Assembly (NCBI GenBank): GCA_001802125.1 | Contig: MGZK01000011.1 | Coordinates: 1-45,202, forward strand | Source: Geobacteraceae bacterium GWC2_55_20 | Lineage (GTDB): Bacteria; Desulfobacterota; Desulfuromonadia; Geobacterales; Pseudopelobacteraceae | DNA length: 45,202 bases | Direction: 5' to 3' | In this document: positions 1-6,744 of the stretch, in pieces | Numbering within the stretch: position 1 is the stretch's first letter | Layout of the letters: the number at the start of each line of letters is the position of its first letter | The notes under the pieces: generated by a model | Databases searched by the model: none | What the model saw: only the letters and a program-made list of their open reading frames with translations | Told to the model about the DNA's origin: nothing | Made by a program: the position numbers and the translations under genes

Positions 1-40
1 ATTCAAGTCTTGCCTGCAGTTCAAGCTCTCTTTCGCTCAT
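1..40 (-). CDS. 5' end of an unidentified gene, cut by the window edge
   Basis: An ATG at 40-38 is preceded on the minus strand by a good Shine-Dalgarno (AAAGGAG, about 6 nt away). The visible peptide begins MSERELELQARLE and runs off the window. The start lies inside the last codons of the 40-residue membrane peptide gene (21-143), in another frame, so the two are probably translationally coupled in one operon. Thirteen residues are too few to assign a family. The charged, helical start would fit a coiled-coil or signalling protein, but that is a guess. Confidence 0.5.
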   Translation of the reverse strand, partial: MSERELELQARLE

Positions 41-143
41 CGTTTTTCTCCTTTGCGAGTAGAATTACTATAAACAACGTGGTTACCGTAAGTGCCAGGA
101 CAGCGTGGAACTGATTGAAATTGAGGGTCAGGTTGTAGAGCAT
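21..143 (-). CDS. 40-residue single-pass membrane peptide
   Basis: Reading the minus strand from ATG at 143-141 gives a 40-residue protein ending in TGA at 23-21. It has a polar N-terminus (MLYNLTLNFNQFH), one hydrophobic segment at about residues 14-30 (AVLALTVTTLFIVILLA) and a basic tail (KEKNDERKRA), so an N-out/C-in single-span topology is likely. An AAGGAG ribosome site lies about 6 nt upstream. It follows the Cys-rich gene by 32 bp and overlaps the start of the next gene (1-40) by 20 bp, which suggests one transcript. I do not recognise a family. Small single-span proteins of this kind are often accessory subunits of a membrane complex or partners of a sensor, but nothing in the sequence shows which. 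Confidence 0.65.
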   Translation of the reverse strand: MLYNLTLNFNQFHAVLALTVTTLFIVILLAKEKNDERKRA

Positions 144-175
144 TGTCTTCTCCTTTCTTAGATGTTATGTATGAA

Positions 176-367
176 TCAACTTGTCACAAGATTGTTAAGT
201 TCACCGGGGAAACGGTCGGCCAGTTCCATGTACTTGATGCATTCCATGTGGCGTCCGCTGCAGTATCTGATTATCATGTTCACATCGTGCGGTGAGATGT
301 AACCGCAACCGACATCGCAGTAATCATCGTTTTTTCCGTAAAATGGACAGATGCTGGAAGTTCCCAT
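176..367 (-). CDS. Small Cys-rich protein, 63 residues
   Basis: The start is ATG at 367-365, chosen because GAGGAG lies just upstream; a longer frame exists to 448 but has no ribosome site. The protein has six cysteines: CPFYG near residue 7, a C-x3-C pair in DDYCDVGCGY at about 17-21, YCSGRHMEC at about 35-41, and a conserved-looking CIKYMEL. There is no signal peptide or membrane span. The Cys spacing suggests a bound zinc or Fe-S centre; Geobacter genomes carry many small CPF/YC..C..Y proteins of unknown function, which I recall only as a general type. It heads a minus-strand set with the 40-residue membrane peptide. One TTTGCA-N4-TGCAAA palindrome (494-509) lies about 127 bp upstream. Confidence 0.65.
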   Translation of the reverse strand: MGTSSICPFYGKNDDYCDVGCGYISPHDVNMIIRYCSGRHMECIKYMELADRFPGELNNLVTS

Positions 368-493
368 ATTCTCCTCATATAACCATTCTGAACTTGTATA
401 CAGCACGGTGCGTGCCAACAGGAACCAAAGGCAACAACATCCAAACATTTCAGCATGTTATATACTTTATGCTTTAATATACCGGATCAACGT

Positions 494-509
494 TTTGCAA
501 TCATGCAAA
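494..509. promoter_or_regulatory. Operator copy 1, TTTGCA-N4-TGCAAA
   Basis: A perfect 6-4-6 inverted repeat, TTTGCAATCATGCAAA. The 16-bp, two-fold geometry is that of CRP/FNR-family sites (FNR itself binds TTGAT-N4-ATCAA), but the half-site differs. On the minus strand a weak -10-like hexamer, CATAAA (positions 471-466), lies where a class II activator centred at -41.5 would place it, so the site could activate the Cys-rich gene. The regulator is not identified. The rest of the 316-bp gap 368-683 holds no gene I can support. Confidence 0.6.
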
Positions 510-618
510 TATCAATGCCACGCTCGCTTACAGGCCGGATGACCCGAACCACAGGATTAGCACATGTAAATAATAATATCTTCAGTGTTAACGGCCTGTT
601 AGAGATTGATGCAGCTGT

Positions 619-667
619 TTTGCACAATTGCAAACCGGTTTTTTTTGCACATTTGCAAGAATGCAAA
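619..667. promoter_or_regulatory. Operator cluster: three further TTTGCA-N4-TGCAAA copies
   Basis: Copies are at 619-634 (TTTGCACAATTGCAAA, perfect), 644-659 (TTTGCACATTTGCAAG, one mismatch) and 652-667 (TTTGCAAGAATGCAAA, perfect). The last two overlap by 8 bp, so they share a half-site. The cluster ends only 7 bp before the Shine-Dalgarno of the methyltransferase (675-679). Binding there would most simply block transcription or early elongation of that gene, in contrast to the distal copy at 494-509. The cluster would lie inside the coding region if the methyltransferase began at the upstream ATGs (606/609), which argues for the TTG start at 684. Confidence 0.65.
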
Positions 668-683
668 CCTAATTGGAGGACGT

Positions 684-1277
684 TTGGAAGAAGATCGAAT
701 CAAATGGAATCTGCGCTATCAGTCGGAAGGTTTCTACCTGGGAGAGCATACGTCCCCTTTCCTTGCTCGCGAGATCGAAAGGATCAAGCTCCTCGCCCCG
801 GGCGGAACTGCGCTGGATATTGCCTGTGGCGAGGGCAGGAACAGCATCTATCTGGCACATCACGGGTTCAGGGTGACAGGATTGGATATTTCGGATGTCG
901 GCCTGGCAAAGGCGGCCGCCAGGGCCGGAATGGAGGGCGTTGAAGTTGATTTCAGGGTGGTTGACCTGGAACATTACGAGATCAATGCAAGCTATGACCT
1001 GATCCTGAATTTCAATTTTCTATTGAGGGAATTGATACCGATGGAGCTTAAGGCGCTTAATCCGGGAGGACTGCTTCTGTTTGATACGATCATGGAGTCG
1101 CCGCACCTGCTGGCGACTCACAAGCAGTCATACCTTCTCCGCCGGGGCGAACTGGTCCGGCTGTTTGAAACCCAGGCCGGCGAAATTCTCTTTTCGGAAG
1201 AAAGCGACAGCGGAGAAATGCCTACGGCGCGTCTTTTGTTCCAAAAGGGCCTGAAAGATTCCTGGTCGGCTATTTAA
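684..1277 (+). CDS. SAM-dependent class I methyltransferase, TehB-like
   Basis: The protein has 197 residues from a TTG start at 684, chosen because GGAGG sits 4 nt upstream; the longer frame from ATG 606 would run through the operator cluster. SAM-binding motif I is clear (LDIACGEGRNSIYLA, about residues 42-56), followed by the acidic end of beta 2 (VTGLDIS) and the motif II/III region (YDLILNFNFLLRELI, LNPGGLLLFDTI). It is close to TehB/tellurite-resistance and thiopurine-type small methyltransferases, which methylate metalloid oxyanions or small thiols. The actual substrate cannot be read from sequence. Its stop overlaps the convergent lipoprotein gene by 8 bp. The TTTGCA palindromes suggest control shared with the divergent Cys-rich gene. 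Confidence 0.8.
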   Translation: MEEDRIKWNLRYQSEGFYLGEHTSPFLAREIERIKLLAPGGTALDIACGEGRNSIYLAHHGFRVTGLDISDVGLAKAAARAGMEGVEVDFRVVDLEHYEINASYDLILNFNFLLRELIPMELKALNPGGLLLFDTIMESPHLLATHKQSYLLRRGELVRLFETQAGEILFSEESDSGEMPTARLLFQKGLKDSWSAI

Positions 1278-1716
1278 GTGGCGCTTCGAAACTGTCCATC
1301 CATGACACAGCGCCGTCATTATCCTCGACACCTCTGTACCGGTAAATAAATTTGAGTTTGTCACCCGTTTGCGGACTGCTCCCGAACAGCACGGAAAAGT
1401 TAGCGTACTCATCCAGGCGAAGATCCGAAGGTATTATCATAAAGGACTTCTGCTCCTTTTCAGCTCCGAAGGCATCGAATAGCTTTATCCGTAACTCCAG
1501 ATCCTGCATGACATGATATCGATTATTGCGAACATAGCCTGCTACCGCGGTAGCACCATCTTTTCCCGAAACATTCCAGCCTATCGTCACATCGAAATTT
1601 TTGTGAAACACCGGATAATTCGCGGTATTTAAAGGTTGGTAACCGGTGCCAGCACAAGCCGACAAGAAAATGACAACCATAAACCCGAACAACAGGCATC
1701 CTGTTATTTTCGACAT
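1270..1716 (-). CDS. Small lipoprotein with a single beta-sandwich-like domain
   Basis: The protein has 148 residues from ATG 1716, preceded by GGAGGCG; the frame continues to 1776 but the signal sequence fixes the start. The N-terminus MSKITGCLLFGFMVVIFLSAC is a lipoprotein signal peptide with lipobox LSAC, the Cys being residue 21. The mature part (DVTIGWNVSGKDGATAVAGYVRNN...LELRIKLFDAFG...) has the alternating pattern of an FxLYD/DUF3426-like beta-sandwich, often seen in envelope proteins that describe 'extra' beta domains; this is pattern recognition only. It follows the acyl-CoA ligase by 128 bp, behind a terminator, so it probably has its own promoter. Function is unknown; location is membrane-anchored in the envelope. 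Confidence 0.75.
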   Translation of the reverse strand: MSKITGCLLFGFMVVIFLSACAGTGYQPLNTANYPVFHKNFDVTIGWNVSGKDGATAVAGYVRNNRYHVMQDLELRIKLFDAFGAEKEQKSFMIIPSDLRLDEYANFSVLFGSSPQTGDKLKFIYRYRGVEDNDGAVSWMDSFEAPLK

Positions 1717-1784
1717 TTTTAACGCCTCCTTTCCCAATGTTATTGAGCTGATTGCATTATATCTCCTCCGGAGCATGTCTACAT

Positions 1785-1818
1785 AAAAAAAACGCCGGGG
1801 GTAAGCACCTCCCGGCGT
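1785..1818 (-). terminator. Rho-independent terminator of the acyl-CoA ligase gene
   Basis: On the minus strand a GC-rich hairpin (GACGCCGGGAGG - loop - CCCCCGGCGTT, 1792-1818) is followed by eight T residues (1792-1785). It lies 27 bp beyond the stop of the ligase gene and separates it from the lipoprotein gene. Confidence 0.85.
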
Positions 1819-1844
1819 CAGGCTATTTATATCGAGTCCAACCG

Positions 1845-3503
1845 TCAGGCGTCCTCGCCGGCCTCTTCCAACAGCAGCTCCTTGATCGCCATGTCCCGCA
1901 TCTTGAACTTCTGGATCTTGCCGGAAGCGGTCATGGGAAAAGTATCGACGAACTTGACGTATTTGGGGATCTTGTAGTTGGCGATCTTGCCACGGCAGAA
2001 CTCCCTGACCTCGTCTTCACCCATCTCCAGCCCCTTTTTGAGAATGATCGAGGCCATGACCTGCTCGCCGTACTTCCTGTCCGGAACGCCATAGATCTGG
2101 ACATCGGATATTTTGGGATGGGTATAGAGGAACTCCTCAATTTCCTTGGGGTAGATGTTCTCGCCGCCACGAATGATCATCTGCTTGATGCGGCCGGTGA
2201 TCTTGCAATAGCCGTTCTCGTCCATGATCGCCAGATCCCCGGTATGCAACCAACCGTCCGGGTCTATCACCTTGGCGGTTTCCTCCGGCATCTTGTAATA
2301 GCCCTTCATCACCATATAGCCGCGGGCGCACAATTCGCCCTGCTTGCCCGGCGGAAGGGTTGCGCCGCTCTCGATGTCGATGATCTTCACCTCGGCGCCC
2401 GGAAGCGCGCGGCCGACGGTGCCCACCCGCAGTTCAATCGAATCCTCGGTGCGGGTCTGGGTGATGCCGGGAGAAGATTCGGTCTGACCGTAGACACTGG
2501 TAATTTCGGTAATGTGCATATCCCTGACAACCCGCTTCATGACTTCGATCGGACAGACGGAACCGGCCATGATCCCGGTTCTCAGGCTGGTGAGGTCGAA
2601 TTTATCGAAGTCCTGATGTTCCAGTTCGGCGATGAACATGGTCGGAACACCGTGAACAGCGGTACAGCGCTCCTTTTCGATCGCCTGCAGCACCTTGAGC
2701 GGGTCAAACACTTCCACCGGAACCATTGCGGTAGCATGGCTCACGGAGGCCATCACCGCCAGCACGCTGCCGAAACAGTGGAAAAACGGCACCGGTATGC
2801 AGAGTCGGTCTTTTTCAGTGAACTTCATGCATTCACCAATATTAAAACCATTATTGATCAAGTTGTAATGGGTCAGCATGACCCCCTTGGGAAAGCCGGT
2901 CGTCCCTGAGGTGTACTGCATGTTAATGGTTTCATGACAATCAAGGCTCACCTCGATTGAATTCAGCTCCGCATCGGGAACATCCCTGCCCATTTCTACA
3001 ATCTCGTTGAAATTGAGCATTCCTGACGGTGTACCGTCACCGATGAACACGACCCGTTTCAGAAAAGGTAATTTTGCACAAGACAGCGTGCCCGGCTCCG
3101 TACCAGCCAGCTCCGGAACCACCGTATTAAGCGTGGCGACATAGTCGGTGTCCTTGAAAGATTTGACCATGAAGAGAGTTGTGGAATCGGACTGGTCAAG
3201 GATGTATTCAAGTTCGGCGGATTTGTAGCTGGTATTTACTGTGACCAGGATCGCACCTATTTTTGCGGTAGCAAACTGCAGGATCACCCATTCGGGGACG
3301 TTATAGGCCCAGATGGAAACGTTATCGCCCTTATTAATTCCGAGCCGCACAAGCCCCTTGGCAACATTACGGCAAATCTCGTTAAATTCCCTGTAGGTAT
3401 AACGCAGGCCGCGCTCGGTGTATACCAACGCTTCGTTGTCGGGATAGCGCCGGGCCATGTCATCCAGAAGCGCACCTATCGTCAACTCGATCTGTTTCGA
3501 CAT
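1845..3503 (-). CDS. AMP-forming acyl-CoA synthetase (fatty-acid--CoA ligase family)
   Basis: The protein has 552 residues with GGAGGAAG before the ATG. It shows the ANL-superfamily core motifs in order: the P-loop-like A3 [16 protein letters not shown] (about residue 192), A5 [10 protein letters not shown] (about 335), A7 [16 protein letters not shown] (about 415), the hinge [19 protein letters not shown] (about 430) and the A10 lysine in [13 protein letters not shown] (about 530). Such enzymes activate a carboxylic acid with ATP to an acyl-AMP and transfer it to CoA. Overall it resembles medium/long-chain FadD-type cytosolic ligases rather than acetyl-CoA synthetase (shorter, no Acs N-terminal domain), but chain length cannot be fixed. 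The kinase gene lies 99 bp upstream on the same strand, so they may be co-transcribed. Confidence 0.9.
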   Translation of the reverse strand: MSKQIELTIGALLDDMARRYPDNEALVYTERGLRYTYREFNEICRNVAKGLVRLGINKGDNVSIWAYNVPEWVILQFATAKIGAILVTVNTSYKSAELEYILDQSDSTTLFMVKSFKDTDYVATLNTVVPELAGTEPGTLSCAKLPFLKRVVFIGDGTPSGMLNFNEIVEMGRDVPDAELNSIEVSLDCHETINMQYTSGTTGFPKGVMLTHYNLINNGFNIGECMKFTEKDRLCIPVPFFHCFGSVLAVMASVSHATAMVPVEVFDPLKVLQAIEKERCTAVHGVPTMFIAELEHQDFDKFDLTSLRTGIMAGSVCPIEVMKRVVRDMHITEITSVYGQTESSPGITQTRTEDSIELRVGTVGRALPGAEVKIIDIESGATLPPGKQGELCARGYMVMKGYYKMPEETAKVIDPDGWLHTGDLAIMDENGYCKITGRIKQMIIRGGENIYPKEIEEFLYTHPKISDVQIYGVPDRKYGEQVMASIILKKGLEMGEDEVREFCRGKIANYKIPKYVKFVDTFPMTASGKIQKFKMRDMAIKELLLEEAGEDA

Positions 3504-3602
3504 TACTTCCTCCTATCCAAATGGAATCATATGACAATCAAAGCAATTTCTGCTAACCAATTGATATTAACCATTTTCAGTAACACAGACCCACAAAGTC
3601 AG

Positions 3603-5804
3603 TCAAGAGCCATCGCAACCGCATCTATCACCGTTATCGGAATGGGATGGTTCCTGCTGCAGCGTAAAGAAAAAAGTGGCGCCCCGGCCTGTTTCGGCCT
3701 CGGCCCAGATACGCCCGCCATGCCGGGTTACTATGCGCTGTACCGTGGCCAGCCCTATTCCGGTACCGCTGAACTGGGACGCGTCGTGGAGTCGGCTGAA
3801 TACACTAAAAAGCTTGTCCGCATGTTTCATATCAAAACCGGCCCCGTTATCCCGAACAAAGTATATCGGCACTGAACCGGCCGGGCATGTTCCGAACTCT
3901 ATCAGCGCATCGGCGGTTCGGGAGCTGTATTTCCAGGCATTGCCGATCAGGTTGGTCATCAGGATCTTGAGAAGACAGGCATCACCACCGGCTATTACAT
4001 CTTTTTCAATTATGGTTTGCACCATCCTGTCCGGTTCGCTCAGGCGCAACTCCTGCACAACCGACTCGGCAATATCACTCAGGTTTACACTGTCGGGCGT
4101 GTACTCGGCGCGAGACAACTTTGCCAGGAGCAGCAGGGAATCGATCATATCGCCCAGCCACAACCCAGCATCATTAATGCGGGAAATATATGTTCTGGCT
4201 TGGGAATCGATACCCGACTCATCATCCAGCAAAAGCTGGCAATACCCCGAAATGCGGGTCAGAGGGCCGCGCATGTCATGGGACACCGAATAATTGAAAG
4301 CCCCCAGCTCGCTGTTGGCGGCGGCGAGATCGGCGGCCTGACTCCTCAACTCGGAGTTCAACTGGCGGATCCGGTCAAGGTACATCCGGTTCGTCTCCTC
4401 AGTCAGCTTGCGGGAGGTTATGTCCCGGTCAAATCCGAGAATATAATTGCGACCCTGAAACCTTACCAGTCCGGCATGGATCTCGATCGGGAATTTTGAG
4501 CCGTCTTTTCTGTAGTGCCAGACCTCCTGTGTCACCCATTCGCCACCGGCGATCCTGCCGGTCAACTCAGCGGCAATGCTGTTGCTCTCCTCGGTATTCA
4601 GATCGGATATACCCAGCTGGCACAACTCTTCGACACTATAACCATGTTGATCAGCAGCGGCCCTGTTGGCGGAGATGATCCTGCCGGCTTCGCCGTCTTC
4701 AAGCCCGATAATAATTATTGAGTCCGGAGCGCGTTCGAAGAGCAGGCGATAACGTTCCTCGCTTTCGTGCAATTCTTTTTCTGAAGATTCCAGCGAATCC
4801 AGCATCGAATTGATCGAACCGGCCAGATCCGCCAGTTCATCATGCTCACTGGAAATCGGCAAACGGGTGGTGACATTTCTATTCACACCCAGGTTCCTGA
4901 CCGCTCTATTGAGTGAAAAAATACGCTTCAATATCGAGCCACGAATAAAAAACAGCATGACGCAGCAGAATACACCGCCGGCCAGAAATAGTGACAGGAT
5001 CACATAGGTTATGGCGGCTTTTCCCTGCGCGTACAATATGCGCTGTTCAACAATTCTGGCAATCAGAACAGGTTGGCCGAAAAGATCCTTGAACAGCGAA
5101 TAACCCGCAATCCTGTCGTTATCGATAACCCAGCTGGGATTGGTGACTCCGTTTTCAAACCCGGCCAGTGCACTGACAACATCCGCTTCCCTGTTGCCCG
5201 AAGTCAACGTGAACAGCTCGATCGGAAACGCGGTCAACCTTGAAACCCGCCTGATTTCTTCCTTATCCAGATAGCGTCCGGCCAGGATCATTGTTTTTCC
5301 ATCCGCGACAGGTCGCATTACCATTTGCAACGGCTTGTCCCCGAGCAATATCAAGCCATTGACGACTCCGTTTGCCGTACGCGAGGCCTGAACCGGAACC
5401 CTGGCAAGTTGGGCAAGATCCTCCTGCGACAGATGCGCAGCCTTGTGGTTATGAAAATCTGCAGCCTCGGAAGAGAGCACACGACCCGATGCCGATAAAA
5501 TTGCGATCACGTCGACATGGTGATTGACAAATTGCTGGAAATGATTGCCGGATAAACCAGTATTTCCGGTTGATGCAAGCTGATTGGCAAGGTCTTTTGA
5601 CGAAGAGTTCAATTCATCAAAAGTCTCGTCAATTTCGTTCCTGATTTTTTGAACATTTCCCGCCAGCACCGTACGCTCAAGCAAAGCAAAACTCCTGAGA
5701 AGGATGACATCCGAAGTCACCGCCAGGATAAACAGCAGGGCGAAGAATGTGCTGACAATTATAAGTATGGTACGCTGGGAAAGAGTCATGTATCGTTTGC
5801 CCAC
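3603..5804 (-). CDS. Membrane sensor histidine kinase, CHASE4-HAMP-PAS-HisKA-HATPase
   Basis: The protein has 733 residues from a GTG at 5804; an ATG five codons in (5789) is an alternative, and neither has a strong Shine-Dalgarno. Order of parts: TM1 (about 12-34), a CHASE4-like periplasmic sensor region (about 35-260), TM2 (about 265-288), HAMP (about 290-340), PAS (about 347-475, ERYRLLFERAPDSIIII...), HisKA with the phospho-acceptor at His509 in YSVSHDMRGPLTR, and HATPase_c with the N box (NLIGNAWKY), G1 (DNGAGFD) and G2 (GTGIGLATV). The H box belongs to the phytochrome-like kinase subfamily. No response regulator is encoded nearby, so it is an orphan kinase here. The signal is unknown; CHASE4 domains are periplasmic sensors of undefined ligands. 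Confidence 0.9.
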   Translation of the reverse strand: MGKRYMTLSQRTILIIVSTFFALLFILAVTSDVILLRSFALLERTVLAGNVQKIRNEIDETFDELNSSSKDLANQLASTGNTGLSGNHFQQFVNHHVDVIAILSASGRVLSSEAADFHNHKAAHLSQEDLAQLARVPVQASRTANGVVNGLILLGDKPLQMVMRPVADGKTMILAGRYLDKEEIRRVSRLTAFPIELFTLTSGNREADVVSALAGFENGVTNPSWVIDNDRIAGYSLFKDLFGQPVLIARIVEQRILYAQGKAAITYVILSLFLAGGVFCCVMLFFIRGSILKRIFSLNRAVRNLGVNRNVTTRLPISSEHDELADLAGSINSMLDSLESSEKELHESEERYRLLFERAPDSIIIIGLEDGEAGRIISANRAAADQHGYSVEELCQLGISDLNTEESNSIAAELTGRIAGGEWVTQEVWHYRKDGSKFPIEIHAGLVRFQGRNYILGFDRDITSRKLTEETNRMYLDRIRQLNSELRSQAADLAAANSELGAFNYSVSHDMRGPLTRISGYCQLLLDDESGIDSQARTYISRINDAGLWLGDMIDSLLLLAKLSRAEYTPDSVNLSDIAESVVQELRLSEPDRMVQTIIEKDVIAGGDACLLKILMTNLIGNAWKYSSRTADALIEFGTCPAGSVPIYFVRDNGAGFDMKHADKLFSVFSRLHDASQFSGTGIGLATVQRIVTRHGGRIWAEAETGRGATFFFTLQQEPSHSDNGDRCGCDGS

Positions 5805-6004
5805 TTACTCAACAAATCAACCAAGTATAAGTATATTTATAATCCTGCCTCAACTCACAGCCGGCATTCCAATACCGGCCCGCTGACAACACCCGATAAA
5901 AACAGGCGGAAATATGCCATAAACATGCTGATATCACAACAGAAGAAAACAATCCTCAATTGGCATCAGCACTCCGGTTACAATCACGACATGACACATC
6001 TCAG

Positions 6005-6029
6005 GGACGGCCAATGGCCGTCCTTTTTT
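6005..6029 (+). terminator. Orphan intrinsic terminator, possible end of a small RNA
   Basis: GGACGGCC-AAT-GGCCGTCC followed by six T residues is a strong plus-strand terminator. No plus-strand gene lies upstream: the next feature on the left is the divergent kinase gene, starting at 5804. Either it terminates an unannotated small RNA transcribed somewhere within about 5810-6004, or it insulates the acetate transporter operon from antisense transcription through the kinase gene. Another GC-rich stem (GCCGG...CCGGC, about 5862-5880) lies in the same stretch. Confidence 0.7.
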
Positions 6030-6127
6030 GAATTCACCGTCCTACAAACATCATAATTTTCAACAAAAAATATGACATATTTTAAACATAGTGTTGATTT
6101 TTTTAGTAGCACAGATACAATTTTACA

Positions 6128-6145
6128 ACATTACACTGATAATGT
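6128..6145. promoter_or_regulatory. Inverted repeat upstream of the acetate transporter promoter
   Basis: ACATTA-N6-TAATGT is a perfect 6-6-6 inverted repeat about 60 bp upstream of the -35 element at 6204. The position is right for an activator site, but the half-site is AT-rich and could arise by chance in this AT-rich stretch (6035-6240). I do not know a matching regulator. Nothing else in 6030-6200 is recognisable. Confidence 0.3.
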
Positions 6146-6203
6146 ACTGTTTTTACTGATATAATTAATTTTATACCGTCTTTTTATAAATGGGTTATTT
6201 TGA

Positions 6204-6232
6204 TTGACATATGACACTGTATTGTTTAGATT
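6204..6232 (+). promoter_or_regulatory. Sigma70-type promoter of the DUF485-symporter operon
   Basis: A consensus -35 TTGACA (6204-6209), a 17-bp spacer and a -10 TAGATT (6227-6232) lie in an AT-rich region. This predicts a start near 6239 and a 5' leader of about 180 nt before the DUF485 gene. The leader contains short possible stems (around 6330-6390), but I could not match it to a known riboswitch class. Confidence 0.65.
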
Positions 6233-6422
6233 TTAACCATGCATTAAAAGCGGAATACAGTTTACGGTAACAATGTTTTTACCTCAGTATAAAACAACAG
6301 CTCAACAGGAATAACAAAGACGGGCGCAGGACGGTTCAAAGCTGTAAAGCATGTTGAAAAAGGCATGTGACGTAGCCGGGTTAAAGTGAGCAACCAACAC
6401 CACGCTAAGAAAGGAGTAACCA

Positions 6423-6731
6423 ATGGCAGAAAAACAGTATGATTGGGCAAAGATTGCCAAGGACCCACGTTTCGTGGAACTTCATCACAAGAAGACGGCC
6501 TTCCTTTTCGGCTGGTGGATCTTTTCCACCGTGTACTACTTCCTGCTCCCTATCGGAGCGGCCTATGCTCCCGGCCTTTTCAAGATCAAGATTATCGGGG
6601 TCATAAACTTCGGCTACCTGTTCGCACTTTCCCAGTTCTTTGTCTCCTGGGCACTGGCGCTGTACTACGCCAAAGTGGCCAACAACGACTTTGACCGCCT
6701 GACCAAGCAGCTGGTCGACGAACTTCAGTAA
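6423..6731 (+). CDS. DUF485 family inner-membrane protein, YjcH-like
   Basis: The protein has 102 residues with AAGGAG 7 nt upstream of the ATG. DUF485 hallmarks are a polar N-terminus (WAKIAKDPRFVELHHKKTAFLFGWW), a first membrane span (about 33-55, IFSTVYYFLLPIGAAYA) and a second (about 62-84, IIGVINFGYLFALSQFFVSWALALYY), ending in a charged tail (VANNDFDRLTKQLVDEL). Proteins of this family are encoded directly ahead of ActP-type symporters, as yjcH is ahead of actP in E. coli, and probably assist them. Here the symporter begins 13 bp downstream with its own AAAGGAGG, so the two form an operon. Confidence 0.9.
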   Translation: MAEKQYDWAKIAKDPRFVELHHKKTAFLFGWWIFSTVYYFLLPIGAAYAPGLFKIKIIGVINFGYLFALSQFFVSWALALYYAKVANNDFDRLTKQLVDELQ

Positions 6732-6744
6732 AGGAGGATACGAC

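Noticed and set aside
5649..6056. 135-codon plus-strand ORF overlapping the kinase start
   Set aside because: Most of it is antisense to the kinase 5' end, has no ribosome site, no recognisable domain and runs through the terminator hairpin.
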